Below the pieces are notes generated by a model. The model did no database searches, had not been told where the DNA came from, and worked only from the letters and a program-made list of their open reading frames with translations. A program made the position numbers and the translations under genes. A stretch of DNA of 5,560 nucleotides from CAYZAW01 sp964476505 (lineage in GTDB: Bacteria; Bacillota; Clostridia; Christensenellales; CAG-138), in contig CAYZAW010000079.1 of the NCBI GenBank assembly GCA_964476505.1, forward strand, positions 1 through 5,560. The letters run 5' to 3'. Every line of letters starts with the position of its first letter. Within the stretch, counting starts at the first letter, position 1. Below, piece by piece: positions 1-5,469 of this stretch.

Positions 1-1753
1 TTTCTCCCAAGCCCTTGTAGCGCTGCACCAAGTAGCCCTTGCCCACCTTGGCGGTGGCGGCGGCAAGCTCTTCTTCATCGTATGCGTAAATAGCCTGCTC
101 GCCCTTTTGCACCTTATACAGCGGCGGCATGCCAATGTACACATGCCCTTCGGTAATGAGCGGCTTCATATAGCGGAAAAAGAATGTTAAAAGAATTGCC
201 CGAATGTGCGCCCCATCCTGATCCGCATCGGACAGGATGATCACTTTATCGTACTTGCGCTGGGTGATATCAAAATCCTCACCGATGCCGGTGCCGATGG
301 CGGTGATGATGGAGCGGAACTCCTCGTTTGCCAGTACCTGATCCAGCCGTTTTTTCTCCACGTTTAGCGGCTTGCCGCGAATGGGCAGTATCGCCTGAAA
401 GCTTCTGTCGCGCCCTTGCTTGGCAGAGCCGCCTGCGCTGTCTCCCTCCACGATCAACAGCTCGTTTTTATTCACGTTGCGTCCTGTGCAGCTAGAGAGC
501 TTGCCCACCAGCGGCGCGTTTTCCAGCTTGCTGCGCTCCCGCGCCATGGACTTGGCTTTTCGGGCAGTCTCACGCACCTTGGCGGCCTTCATGGCCTTTT
601 CTGCCATGCAGGAGGCCACCTCGCCGTTTTTTAGATCCTCCAAATAGGCGGTGAGGTTTTCCGTTACCACAAACTCCACCGCAGGCCTAGCCTCCGTATT
701 GCCTAGGCGGGTTTTCGTTTGCCCCTCGAACTGGATGGTTTTCATTTTTAGCGACAGTACTGCCGTTAAGCCCTCGCGAAAATCCTCGCCTGTTAAGGAT
801 GGATCTTTCTCCTTCAACGTTCCGGCACGTCGGCAATAATCGTTCATTACCTTGGTAAGCGCCGCCTTAAAGCCGGTTTCGTGGGTGCCGCCCTCGGTGG
901 TGGGGATGTTGTTCACATAGGAAAACAGCGTGTCCGCATAACCGTCGTTGTGCTGCATGGCAACTTCTACAATAATGCCGTCACGCTCACCCTTAAAATA
1001 GATGGGCTGGGGATAAACAGCCGCCTTTTCCGCGTTCATGTACAGCACGAAATCCGAAAGCCCGCCCTCGAAGCAAAACGCAACGGTACGCTGATCCACC
1101 GGCTTTCTTTCGTCATGGAAGGTGATCTTGATTCCACGGTTCAAATATGCCAGCTCCCGCAAGCGCTTGAGGATGATATCGTAAGAAAAGTCCACCGTTT
1201 CAAACACGCGCCTGTCCGGCATGAAGGTAACCGTTGTACCCTGCCTGCGGGTGCGGCCCTCCTCCTGCAGGGGGTACTTTGCCTTGCCGGAAAGCACCTT
1301 GCCGGTTTTATCCGCCACGCTTTCAAATTCCTGCGTATACAGCCGCCCTTGCGAGCAGACCTCCACCCGAAGCCATTCGGACAGGGCATTGACCACAGAC
1401 GCACCAACGCCATGCAGGCCGCCGGAATAGCTATAGCTTTCGTTGCCGAATTTTCCGCCCGCGTGCAGCTGGGTAAACACCAGCTCTACGCCGGAAACGC
1501 CGTATTTTTCGTGGATGCCCGTGGGAATGCCCCGGCCGTTGTCCGAAACCGTAGCGGAGCAGTCCCGGTGAACGGTAACCGTCACCTCCGAGGCAAAGCC
1601 GTTTGCGGCCTCGTCGATGGCGTTATCTACGATCTCCCACAGCATATGGTGCAGGCCGCGGCTGCCCGTGGAGCCGATGTACATGCCCGGACGCATGCGC
1701 ACGGCGTCTAAGCCCTCCATGACCTTGATGCTCTCTACGGTATAATCGTTCAA
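1..1753 (-). CDS. parE: DNA topoisomerase IV subunit B (ParE), C-terminus cut by window edge
   Basis: This encodes the ATPase and TOPRIM subunit of a type IIA topoisomerase, which with ParC decatenates and relaxes DNA. The first 584 residues are visible, ending at RYKGLGE; about 50-70 residues are probably missing. The GHKL ATPase comes first: RPGMYIGST (21-29), EIVDN with catalytic Glu40 and Mg-binding Asn44, DNGRG (71-75) and GGLHGVGAS (111-119). The TOPRIM domain carries EGDSAGGSAKQGRD from Glu436 and the DADQDG metal motif (Asp509, Asp511). I prefer ParE to GyrB because the stretches STGSRGLHHMLWEIVDN and NALSEWL resemble Bacillus ParE, the link before EGDSAGG reads GKLSSCTGRN, and there is no dnaA/dnaN/recF context. 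The TTG start at 1753 is chosen because AGGGGG (1766-1761) lies 7 nt upstream; in-frame GTG (1774) and TTG (1771) lack a site. parC would be expected just beyond position 1. GyrB remains a minor alternative. Confidence 0.9.
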   Translation of the reverse strand, partial: MNDYTVESIKVMEGLDAVRMRPGMYIGSTGSRGLHHMLWEIVDNAIDEAANGFASEVTVTVHRDCSATVSDNGRGIPTGIHEKYGVSGVELVFTQLHAGGKFGNESYSYSGGLHGVGASVVNALSEWLRVEVCSQGRLYTQEFESVADKTGKVLSGKAKYPLQEEGRTRRQGTTVTFMPDRRVFETVDFSYDIILKRLRELAYLNRGIKITFHDERKPVDQRTVAFCFEGGLSDFVLYMNAEKAAVYPQPIYFKGERDGIIVEVAMQHNDGYADTLFSYVNNIPTTEGGTHETGFKAALTKVMNDYCRRAGTLKEKDPSLTGEDFREGLTAVLSLKMKTIQFEGQTKTRLGNTEARPAVEFVVTENLTAYLEDLKNGEVASCMAEKAMKAAKVRETARKAKSMARERSKLENAPLVGKLSSCTGRNVNKNELLIVEGDSAGGSAKQGRDRSFQAILPIRGKPLNVEKKRLDQVLANEEFRSIITAIGTGIGEDFDITQRKYDKVIILSDADQDGAHIRAILLTFFFRYMKPLITEGHVYIGMPPLYKVQKGEQAIYAYDEEELAAATAKVGKGYLVQRYKGLGE

Positions 1754-1766
1754 AACGATTCCCCCT
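1754..1766 (-). promoter_or_regulatory. parE ribosome binding site fixing a TTG start
   Basis: On the minus strand AGGGGG (1766-1761) precedes the TTG codon at 1753-1751 by 7 nt. No ATG occurs in frame before codon 12, which would fall inside the conserved KVMEGLDAVR block, so the TTG is the reasonable start. Confidence 0.75.
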
Positions 1767-1798
1767 GACAACACAACATATTGTTGCTTTATTTTGTT

Positions 1799-1827
1799 AT
1801 TATACCAAAATACAGATTTTTGTTCAA
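1799..1827 (-). promoter_or_regulatory. Probable sigma-A promoter for parE
   Basis: Read on the minus strand there is a -35 TTGAAC (1827-1822), a 17 bp spacer and a perfect -10 TATAAT (1804-1799). Transcription would start near 1792, giving a leader of about 40 nt before the TTG codon. The -35 hexamer is inside the short palindrome at 1819-1831. Confidence 0.7.
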
Positions 1828-1831
1828 CAAA
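1819..1831. repeat. Short palindrome over the parE -35 box
   Basis: TTTGTTCAACAAA is a perfect 13 bp inverted repeat around a central C. It covers the -35 hexamer of the parE promoter and could be an operator, but the region is AT-rich and such palindromes arise by chance. Confidence 0.35.
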
Positions 1832-1900
1832 TCCGCCGTTTTCCCGCAAAATTCGCCAATATGCCGTTTGTTATGCCGACTTATCATAATCAACAAAAAC

Positions 1901-1917
1901 CTGTTATATTCTAACAG
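1901..1917. repeat. Inverted repeat just upstream of the deoR-type promoter
   Basis: CTGTTA (1901-1906), spacer TATTC, TAACAG (1912-1917): 6 bp arms around a 5 nt centre, ending 5 bp before the -35 box at 1923. The position suits an operator for autoregulation by the neighbouring DeoR-family protein, which is inference from placement only. Confidence 0.4.
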
Positions 1918-1922
1918 ATTCC

Positions 1923-1951
1923 TTGTTCTTACTTTTCCGGCATTGTATAAT
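1923..1951 (+). promoter_or_regulatory. Probable sigma-A promoter for the DeoR-family gene
   Basis: A -35 TTGTTC (1923-1928), a 17 bp spacer and a perfect -10 TATAAT (1946-1951) lie just upstream of the gene. The expected transcription start near 1957 gives a short leader of about 22 nt holding the ribosome binding site GGGAGG (1967-1972). Confidence 0.7.
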
Positions 1952-1979
1952 AGAGAAAACGAGTATGGGAGGCGGCAGC

Positions 1980-2750
1980 ATGCCCGATACGCGAAGAACA
2001 ATGATTCGTGAATTCATCGACGCCCGTGGAGAGGCCACCGTTGCGGAGCTGACCCAGCTTTGCGGCGACTGCTCCGCCATGACGCTCTGGCGGGACTTGA
2101 ACCGCTTAGAGCAGGAGGGCGCTATCCGGCGTACCCGGGGCGGCGCTATCTCCATGCAGCTGATACAGCCGGACACGGAGGGCTTATACAGCGCCCGCGC
2201 CCGTGAAAACATCGCCGCCAAGCGTGCAATCGCCCGAGCAGCGGCAGAATTTGTGCAGCCGGGGCACTCTATTTATCTGGATGCGGGCAGCACCATGATG
2301 GAGCTTGCAAAAAAGCTCCCCAACCATCACTTTACGGTGGTGACCTCGGGAGCAAACATTGCCATTGAGCTAAGCCAGCGCCGCGCCTGCAACGTACTGA
2401 CCGTGGGCGGGCAGATCAACGCCAACACCCTTTCCTGCTCCGGGCCGCAGGCAGAGTCCTTTTTGGATTTTATCAACATCGACATCGCGTTGATGGCAAC
2501 CTCCGGCTATTCGGAGAAAACTGGCTTTACCAGCGGAGATTTTTCAGAGCAGGAGCTAAAGCGCAAGGTGGTGTTAAAGGCCAACAAGGTCATCATGCTG
2601 ATGGACAGCACAAAAATAGGCAGGTCGCTGCCCTTTACCTTTGCGCACTTATCGGAGCTGGATATACTGGTTACGGACGCGCCTCTTCCCCCGGACATGC
2701 AAAAAGCCGCCAAGGAAGCCGGGGTGCAGGTGATCGTTGCGGAGGAATAA
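1980..2750 (+). CDS. DeoR/GlpR-family transcriptional regulator
   Basis: A 256-residue repressor-type protein of the family's usual length. The N-terminal winged HTH spans about 5-56: helices in ATVAELTQLCG (19-29), recognition helix SAMTLWRDLNRLEQEG (32-47) and the family-typical wing IRRTRGGA (49-56). The C-terminal sensor domain has the ISO-COT-like fold known to bind phosphorylated sugars; visible marks are the EN-AAKRAIA block (76-85), the ligand-loop LDAGST (100-105), VVTSGANIAIEL and DSTKIGR (209-215), matching the usual DSSKFG. The ATG at 1980 is preferred over an in-frame ATG at 1923 because GGGAGG lies 7 nt before it and the promoter -10 (1946-1951) would fall inside the longer form. 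It stands alone, divergent from parE and convergent with purR, with no sugar kinase or transporter nearby, so its ligand and targets cannot be told. The CGDCS segment in the HTH turn is less typical of the family. Confidence 0.9.
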   Translation: MPDTRRTMIREFIDARGEATVAELTQLCGDCSAMTLWRDLNRLEQEGAIRRTRGGAISMQLIQPDTEGLYSARARENIAAKRAIARAAAEFVQPGHSIYLDAGSTMMELAKKLPNHHFTVVTSGANIAIELSQRRACNVLTVGGQINANTLSCSGPQAESFLDFINIDIALMATSGYSEKTGFTSGDFSEQELKRKVVLKANKVIMLMDSTKIGRSLPFTFAHLSELDILVTDAPLPPDMQKAAKEAGVQVIVAEE

Positions 2751-2762
2751 ACACTTCATAGA

Positions 2763-2788
2763 AAAACGACCCGTTTTCGGGTCGTTTT
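2763..2788. terminator. Bidirectional rho-independent terminator between deoR-type gene and purR
   Basis: Perfect 11 bp arms AAAACGACCCG (2763-2773) and CGGGTCGTTTT (2778-2788) enclose a TTTT loop. The arm ends supply a T-run on both strands (TTTTGTTGT rightwards, TTTTTC leftwards), so it can end both the DeoR-family transcript, whose stop codon is 13 nt away, and the purR transcript, whose stop codon is 11 nt away. Confidence 0.9.
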
Positions 2789-2798
2789 GTTGTACATA

Positions 2799-3620
2799 CT
2801 ATTTTGTTAACCAACCGGCCGGTTCCAGCACCGCCGTGCCAGCGTCCTCGTCCACCGCGCCCAGCGTCATCAGCGCGCAGTAATCCCGCACACGCTTTTC
2901 CTTGGGCTCTTCGGTAGCCATAATTACACCAATGCCCGCCACCGTTACGGAAAACTCCTGTAGCATGGAGCAAATGGCCTTAGCCGTGCCTCCGCCCTTC
3001 ATGAAGTCGTCAATGATGAGCGCGCGCTGACCGGAAATAAGGCTGCGCCTAGGCAGGCTCATGGTTTGCACCCGCTTGGAGGTAGCGCTCATGTAGTTTA
3101 AGGTAACTACAGAGCCCTCGCTGATGCGGTTGTCCCGCCGGGCGGTGACCACGGGCTTTCCCAACGCACGGGCAACCATAAGCGCGATAGGCACCCCCAT
3201 AGACTCCATGGTGACTACCACGTCCGGCTGCTCCGAGATAAAGCGCTTGGCAAATATCTCGCCCATGCGCACCAAATATTTGGGGTTGGAAAACAGGTCT
3301 ACCGTGTATAAAAAGCCGCCGGTCAGTATCCGCTCCGGTGCCGCTGCCGTTTTACAAAGCTCCTGCACAAAGGCAACATCCGACGAATCCTCATGGAAGG
3401 GATAGTACCGCACGCCGCCTGCCGCGCCGTTTACGCTTTCCACGGTGCCTAAGCCGTAATGCTGCAATACGTTGCGCACGGTGGTGATGTCCTCGCTCAA
3501 GGTGGATTTTGCGCAGCCAAACCACTCCACAAACTCCCTAAGCGTAAACAGCCGCCCGGGCTCCCCGGTCAATGCTCTGGTGATGGCGGCCACGCGCTCA
3601 CTGCGCTTGATTCGTTCCAT
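2799..3620 (-). CDS. purR: Purine operon repressor PurR (Firmicutes type)
   Basis: A 273-residue homologue of Bacillus PurR (about 285 residues). In that family PurR binds PurBox DNA at purine synthesis and salvage genes, and PRPP relieves repression. The N-terminal winged HTH (about 5-75) contains LREFVEWFGCAKSTLSEDIT and the hallmark NGAAGGVRYYP. The C-terminal phosphoribosyltransferase fold includes PERILTGGFLYTVDL, VVTMESMGVPIALMVA, the RDNRISEGSVVTLNYMS block, QTMSLPRRSL and the PRPP loop IIDDFMKGGGT (202-212) with the adjacent Asp204 and Asp205. All expected blocks are present and uninterrupted, so the protein should be functional. The ATG at 3620 has a modest site, GCAGGGA (3633-3627), 6-7 nt upstream. 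The tnpB element ends immediately upstream, so the native promoter seems displaced; transcription may depend on read-through from the element. It ends at the shared terminator 2763-2788. Confidence 0.95.
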   Translation of the reverse strand: MERIKRSERVAAITRALTGEPGRLFTLREFVEWFGCAKSTLSEDITTVRNVLQHYGLGTVESVNGAAGGVRYYPFHEDSSDVAFVQELCKTAAAPERILTGGFLYTVDLFSNPKYLVRMGEIFAKRFISEQPDVVVTMESMGVPIALMVARALGKPVVTARRDNRISEGSVVTLNYMSATSKRVQTMSLPRRSLISGQRALIIDDFMKGGGTAKAICSMLQEFSVTVAGIGVIMATEEPKEKRVRDYCALMTLGAVDEDAGTAVLEPAGWLTK

Positions 3621-3635
3621 GGCGTATCCCTGCTA
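3621..3635 (-). promoter_or_regulatory. purR ribosome binding site, all that remains of its leader
   Basis: The minus strand reads AGGG (3631-3628) with a 7 nt gap to the purR ATG. These 15 nt are the whole space between the right-end hairpin of the tnpB element and the start codon, and they are also where the TnpB guide sequence would begin. Confidence 0.55.
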
Positions 3636-3666
3636 CTCAAAAATATGGACATATACCCATACCGAG
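3636..3666 (-). repeat. Right-end terminal hairpin of the tnpB element
   Basis: On the minus strand CTCGG (3666-3662) and TATGG (3661-3657) pair with CCATA (3648-3644) and TTGAG (3640-3636), using two G-T pairs and a TTT bulge, around an 8 nt loop. A subterminal imperfect hairpin just after a short GAAGCAGGAAC stretch is typical of IS200/IS605-group right ends, where TnpA would recognise it. The exact cleavage point is not determined and may lie a few bases further towards purR. Confidence 0.55.
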
Positions 3667-3708
3667 AATGTTCCTGCTTCAGCCTGTCCGTCCTTGCCGT
3701 AGCTACTA

Positions 3709-3720
3709 ACGTTTGTTTAA
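3709..3720. repeat. 12 bp motif, right-side copy
   Basis: ACGTTTGTTTAA occurs here in the non-coding right end of the tnpB element and again, in the same orientation, at 4999-5010 upstream of tnpB. It is not the element terminus, because the right-end hairpin lies outside it. Confidence 0.6.
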
Positions 3721-3774
3721 CAGTCCACAGGCGTAAATTCCGACGTAGCCCGCCGTACAATCTTCAGTGGCTTG

Positions 3775-4941
3775 TTATACCACTTGATAGATTCTTGCGT
3801 CTCTCAGGTTTAGTGCAGCGTTGTGATCCCTATCTGCCGTATAGCCGCAATCGCAGCGGTACACCCTATCAGACAGCTTTAAATCGGTTTTGATGCATCC
3901 ACATTCGTGACAAGTCTTACTGCTCGGATACCACCTGTCAACTAAACGGACTTCAATTCCTATCTGATTACACTTAGCAATCAGCTTAGTCCTAAAACCA
4001 CTGAACCCTTGCTGCGCCACTGCTCTTGAGAGATGTCGGTTCTTCATCATGCCTTCTACATTCAAATCCTCGATTGTGATATAGGCTGGCTTGGCTTTTA
4101 CCAGTTCAGACACAACCTTGTTGATGTAATCGGTACGGACATTAGCTATCCTTTGATGAAGCTTTTGTACGACCAGTACTTGCTTTTGGATATTCTGTCG
4201 AGTAGCTTCCTCCTTCATCGTTTTGTTTCTTTGCTTCAAGCCTTCATATTTCCTTGAAAGCTTTCGTTGTTCTCGCTTCAAACGTTTGTACAGTAGTTTG
4301 AGCGCAGATTGTTTGTTTATGTTCTTATAGACGCTGCCGTTACTGCTGGTAGCGAACACCTTTAAACCAAGGTCGATGCCTATACCTTCATTCTGTAGAT
4401 GTTGTCCCGTACCTTCCGTTTCGACATCCACAAACACCGACACATAGTATCTATCAGCCTTTTGAGATACAGTACCGCTTTTGATGTTGGCGTTGGTTGG
4501 TATGTATCCCTTTTCTTTTAATCGCACCCACCCGAGTGTTGGTATTTTGATGCGATGCCGTTCACAATGTATTACCGCCTTTGCATCAGTTTTAACAAAA
4601 TACATCTTCGTATCTTGTCTGGATTTTTTCTTAAATCGAGGATAACCCGATTGCTTCCTAAAAAACTTTTGGAACGCAACATCCGCGTCCATAATCGATT
4701 GTTTTACGGATTTGGAACTTACTTCCTTAATCCATCCATACTCGGGGTTTTGTGGTAAATACTCGTTGTTCAGCCACTTTGAGAAGTCCCTGCCTGACAT
4801 AAACTTCTCACCTGCCCTATAACGGCGGCTGTTCTCTGTGATAAAGAAATTGTAGACAAAACGGCAAGTACCAATCGTCCTATGTATCTGTGCTTTTTGC
4901 TCTGGCGTTGGTTTGATTTCAGTCTTGTAGCTCTTGAGCAA
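3775..4941 (-). CDS. tnpB: TnpB, RNA-guided nuclease of the IS200/IS605 group (OrfB)
   Basis: A full-length 388-residue TnpB, ancestor-type relative of Cas12. The N-terminal HTH_OrfB region runs from KTEIKPTPEQ to about 120 (CRFVYNFF, FQKFFR, GYPRFKKK). The RuvC-like nuclease has Asp190 in GIGIDLGLK, Glu291 in ITIEDLNVEGM and Asp372 in DRDHNAALNLRD, so all three acidic residues are present. The zinc-ribbon has C344xxC347 and C363xC365, the second pair being a CxC form. A basic helical stretch of about 215-270 fits the bridge/coiled segment. The start is TTG at 4941: GGAGG (4955-4951) lies 9 nt upstream and an in-frame TGA directly precedes it. The protein is thought to cut sites that lack the element and so help retain it; no tnpA accompanies it. 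Base composition is more AT-rich than its neighbours. Confidence 0.93.
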   Translation of the reverse strand: MLKSYKTEIKPTPEQKAQIHRTIGTCRFVYNFFITENSRRYRAGEKFMSGRDFSKWLNNEYLPQNPEYGWIKEVSSKSVKQSIMDADVAFQKFFRKQSGYPRFKKKSRQDTKMYFVKTDAKAVIHCERHRIKIPTLGWVRLKEKGYIPTNANIKSGTVSQKADRYYVSVFVDVETEGTGQHLQNEGIGIDLGLKVFATSSNGSVYKNINKQSALKLLYKRLKREQRKLSRKYEGLKQRNKTMKEEATRQNIQKQVLVVQKLHQRIANVRTDYINKVVSELVKAKPAYITIEDLNVEGMMKNRHLSRAVAQQGFSGFRTKLIAKCNQIGIEVRLVDRWYPSSKTCHECGCIKTDLKLSDRVYRCDCGYTADRDHNAALNLRDARIYQVV

Positions 4942-4955
4942 TCACATTTTCCTCC
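4939..4955 (-). promoter_or_regulatory. tnpB ribosome binding site with ATG-TGA-TTG start
   Basis: Minus strand: GGAGG (4955-4951), then ATG (4947-4945), TGA (4944-4942) and TTG (4941-4939), all in one frame. The ATG is only 3 nt from GGAGG and is closed at once by TGA, while TTG is at a normal 9 nt distance and begins the conserved protein. Confidence 0.7.
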
Positions 4956-4998
4956 GCCTTCTTTTCTATGCCTCACAATACCGCTCGGATCTATATGT

Positions 4999-5010
4999 AC
5001 GTTTGTTTAA
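4999..5010. repeat. 12 bp motif, left-side copy
   Basis: ACGTTTGTTTAA is identical to 3709-3720 and in the same orientation. Here it lies about 60 bp upstream of the tnpB start and abuts the small AAGT/ACTT hairpin (5009-5020). It may mark a recognition element of the left end. Confidence 0.6.
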
Positions 5011-5044
5011 GTAATAACTTGTTTTCTCCTGTTTCTTTGCCTTC

Positions 5045-5073
5045 ATTTTACCCTAGGATACAAACATTCGCAA
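5045..5073 (-). promoter_or_regulatory. Probable promoter reading towards tnpB and purR
   Basis: Minus strand -35 TTGCGA (5073-5068), 17 bp spacer, -10 TAAAAT (5050-5045). It lies directly after the yhbY terminator and before the left part of the tnpB element. It is either the original purR promoter, now about 1.4 kb away, or a promoter carried by the element for tnpB. No good -35/-10 pair was found closer to tnpB. Confidence 0.5.
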
Positions 5074-5080
5074 GAGAAAA

Positions 5081-5100
5081 AATGCCGAACGTTCGGCATT
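5081..5100 (-). terminator. Terminator of the obg-yhbY transcript
   Basis: AATGCCGAACGTTCGGCATT is a perfect 20 bp palindrome, followed on the minus strand by TTTT then CTCTTG, with the palindrome's own TT extending the run to six T. It lies 29 nt past the yhbY stop codon. Folding must open the central bases to form a loop. The core CCGAAC/GTTCGG also resembles a PurBox half-site. Confidence 0.8.
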
Positions 5101-5129
5101 GATGTGAAATATATAACGTTGCAGCAGGG

Positions 5130-5423
5130 TTACACCAATTCGATTCTGGGGTTCTCCTGGCTTTTACGATACAGCACAAACTTGCGGCCGATCACCTGAA
5201 TCACGTCCGACTGCGTGCGTTCCGAAAGCACATCCGCCGCTTCCCGTGCGGTACAGTCCGCCGTTTCCAGCACCGTCAGCTTGATAAGCTCCCGCGCCTC
5301 CAACGCCAAGGACACCTGATCCGCCATGTTGCCGCCTACGCCGCCCTTACCGATCTGAAAGATAGGCTCCAATCCGTTTGCCATGCCGCGAAGCTGCGCC
5401 CGCTGCTTGCCTGTTAATTTCAT
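5130..5423 (-). CDS. yhbY: YhbY-like CRM-domain RNA-binding protein
   Basis: A 97-residue protein, the usual length for the single-domain YhbY family, which binds pre-50S ribosomal RNA during ribosome assembly. The CRM domain fills it: LTGKQRAQLRGMANGLEP (3-20), the conserved GxxG-type loop IGKGGVG (24-30), the helix around DQVSLALEARELIKLTVL and the last strand IQVIGRKFVLYRKS (75-88), ending NPRIELV. The ATG at 5423 is chosen because AAAGGA (5435-5430) is 6 nt upstream and the family begins MxLTxKQR; an upstream in-frame extension would run into obg in another frame. It follows obg with a 46 nt gap and probably shares its transcript, matching the common obg-yhbY pairing in Firmicutes. A strong terminator follows at 5081-5100. 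Confidence 0.93.
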   Translation of the reverse strand: MKLTGKQRAQLRGMANGLEPIFQIGKGGVGGNMADQVSLALEARELIKLTVLETADCTAREAADVLSERTQSDVIQVIGRKFVLYRKSQENPRIELV

Positions 5424-5443
5424 ACAATATCCTTTCTTGACCC

Positions 5444-5464
5444 GCCGTACGTTTATAACGCGGC
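5444..5464 (-). other. Small hairpin in the obg-yhbY gap
   Basis: GCCG and CGTT pair with AACG and CGGC around a 3 nt loop, with a 2 nt TA bulge: 8 bp in all. There is no T-run after it, so it is not a terminator; it could be an RNA processing or stability element between the two genes. Confidence 0.35.
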
Positions 5465-5469
5465 AGCGC

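Larger units (their letters stand above)
3636..3784 (-). ncRNA. Probable omega/reRNA scaffold of TnpB
   Basis: TnpB proteins of this group are known to use an RNA formed from the 3' end of tnpB and the right end of the element, with the guide taken from flanking DNA past the element. Here the region from the tnpB stop codon to the right end is non-coding and structured. AGTGG (3784-3780) and CCACT (3770-3766) form a stem spanning the tnpB stop codon, GGCG (3754-3751) and CGCC (3733-3730) can pair, and the terminal hairpin lies at 3666-3636. The 5' limit is unknown and may extend into the tnpB reading frame. The guide would then start about 3635 and run into the purR leader. RNA existence is inferred, not seen. 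Confidence 0.5.
3636..5020 (-). mobile_element. IS200/IS605-group element with tnpB only; left end approximate
   Basis: The element consists of tnpB, a structured right end and an AT-rich left flank, with no tnpA in the window, like IS1341-type elements that need a TnpA supplied elsewhere. The right end is placed at the hairpin 3636-3666. The left end is placed approximately: a small AAGT/ACTT hairpin (5009-5020) and a 12 bp motif (4999-5010) shared with the right flank suggest it lies between about 5010 and 5080. No target duplication is expected for this family. The element is clearly more AT-rich than parE, purR and yhbY, consistent with arrival by transfer. It sits between the yhbY terminator and purR. 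Confidence 0.65.

Noticed and set aside
416..839. Several short plus-strand frames
   Set aside because: All are antisense to the TOPRIM-linking and transducer parts of parE with no family resemblance.
881..1711. 276-codon plus-strand open frame
   Set aside because: It lies wholly antisense to the well-conserved parE and has no recognisable motif or ribosome binding site; it is a by-product of GC-rich codon use.
1774..1786. CAACA-TAT-TGTTG inverted repeat in the parE leader
   Set aside because: Arms are only 5 bp in AT-rich DNA, and similar TGTT/AACA pairs recur by chance across this region.
1923..1979. 19-residue N-terminal extension of the DeoR-family protein
   Set aside because: It would begin at the -35 box and include the -10; the ATG at 1980 has GGGAGG at the right distance.
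3459..3893. 144-codon plus-strand frame
   Set aside because: It crosses the purR start, the element right end and the tnpB 3' end on the opposite strand, with no motif and low-quality composition.
4770..4976. 68-codon minus-strand frame overlapping the tnpB start
   Set aside because: It is an alternative frame over the conserved TnpB N-terminus; its sequence has no family features and GGAGG is better used for the TTG of tnpB.
3636..5100. A CRISPR-Cas12-like system
   Set aside because: The protein is of TnpB size and architecture, there is no repeat-spacer array and no adaptation genes.
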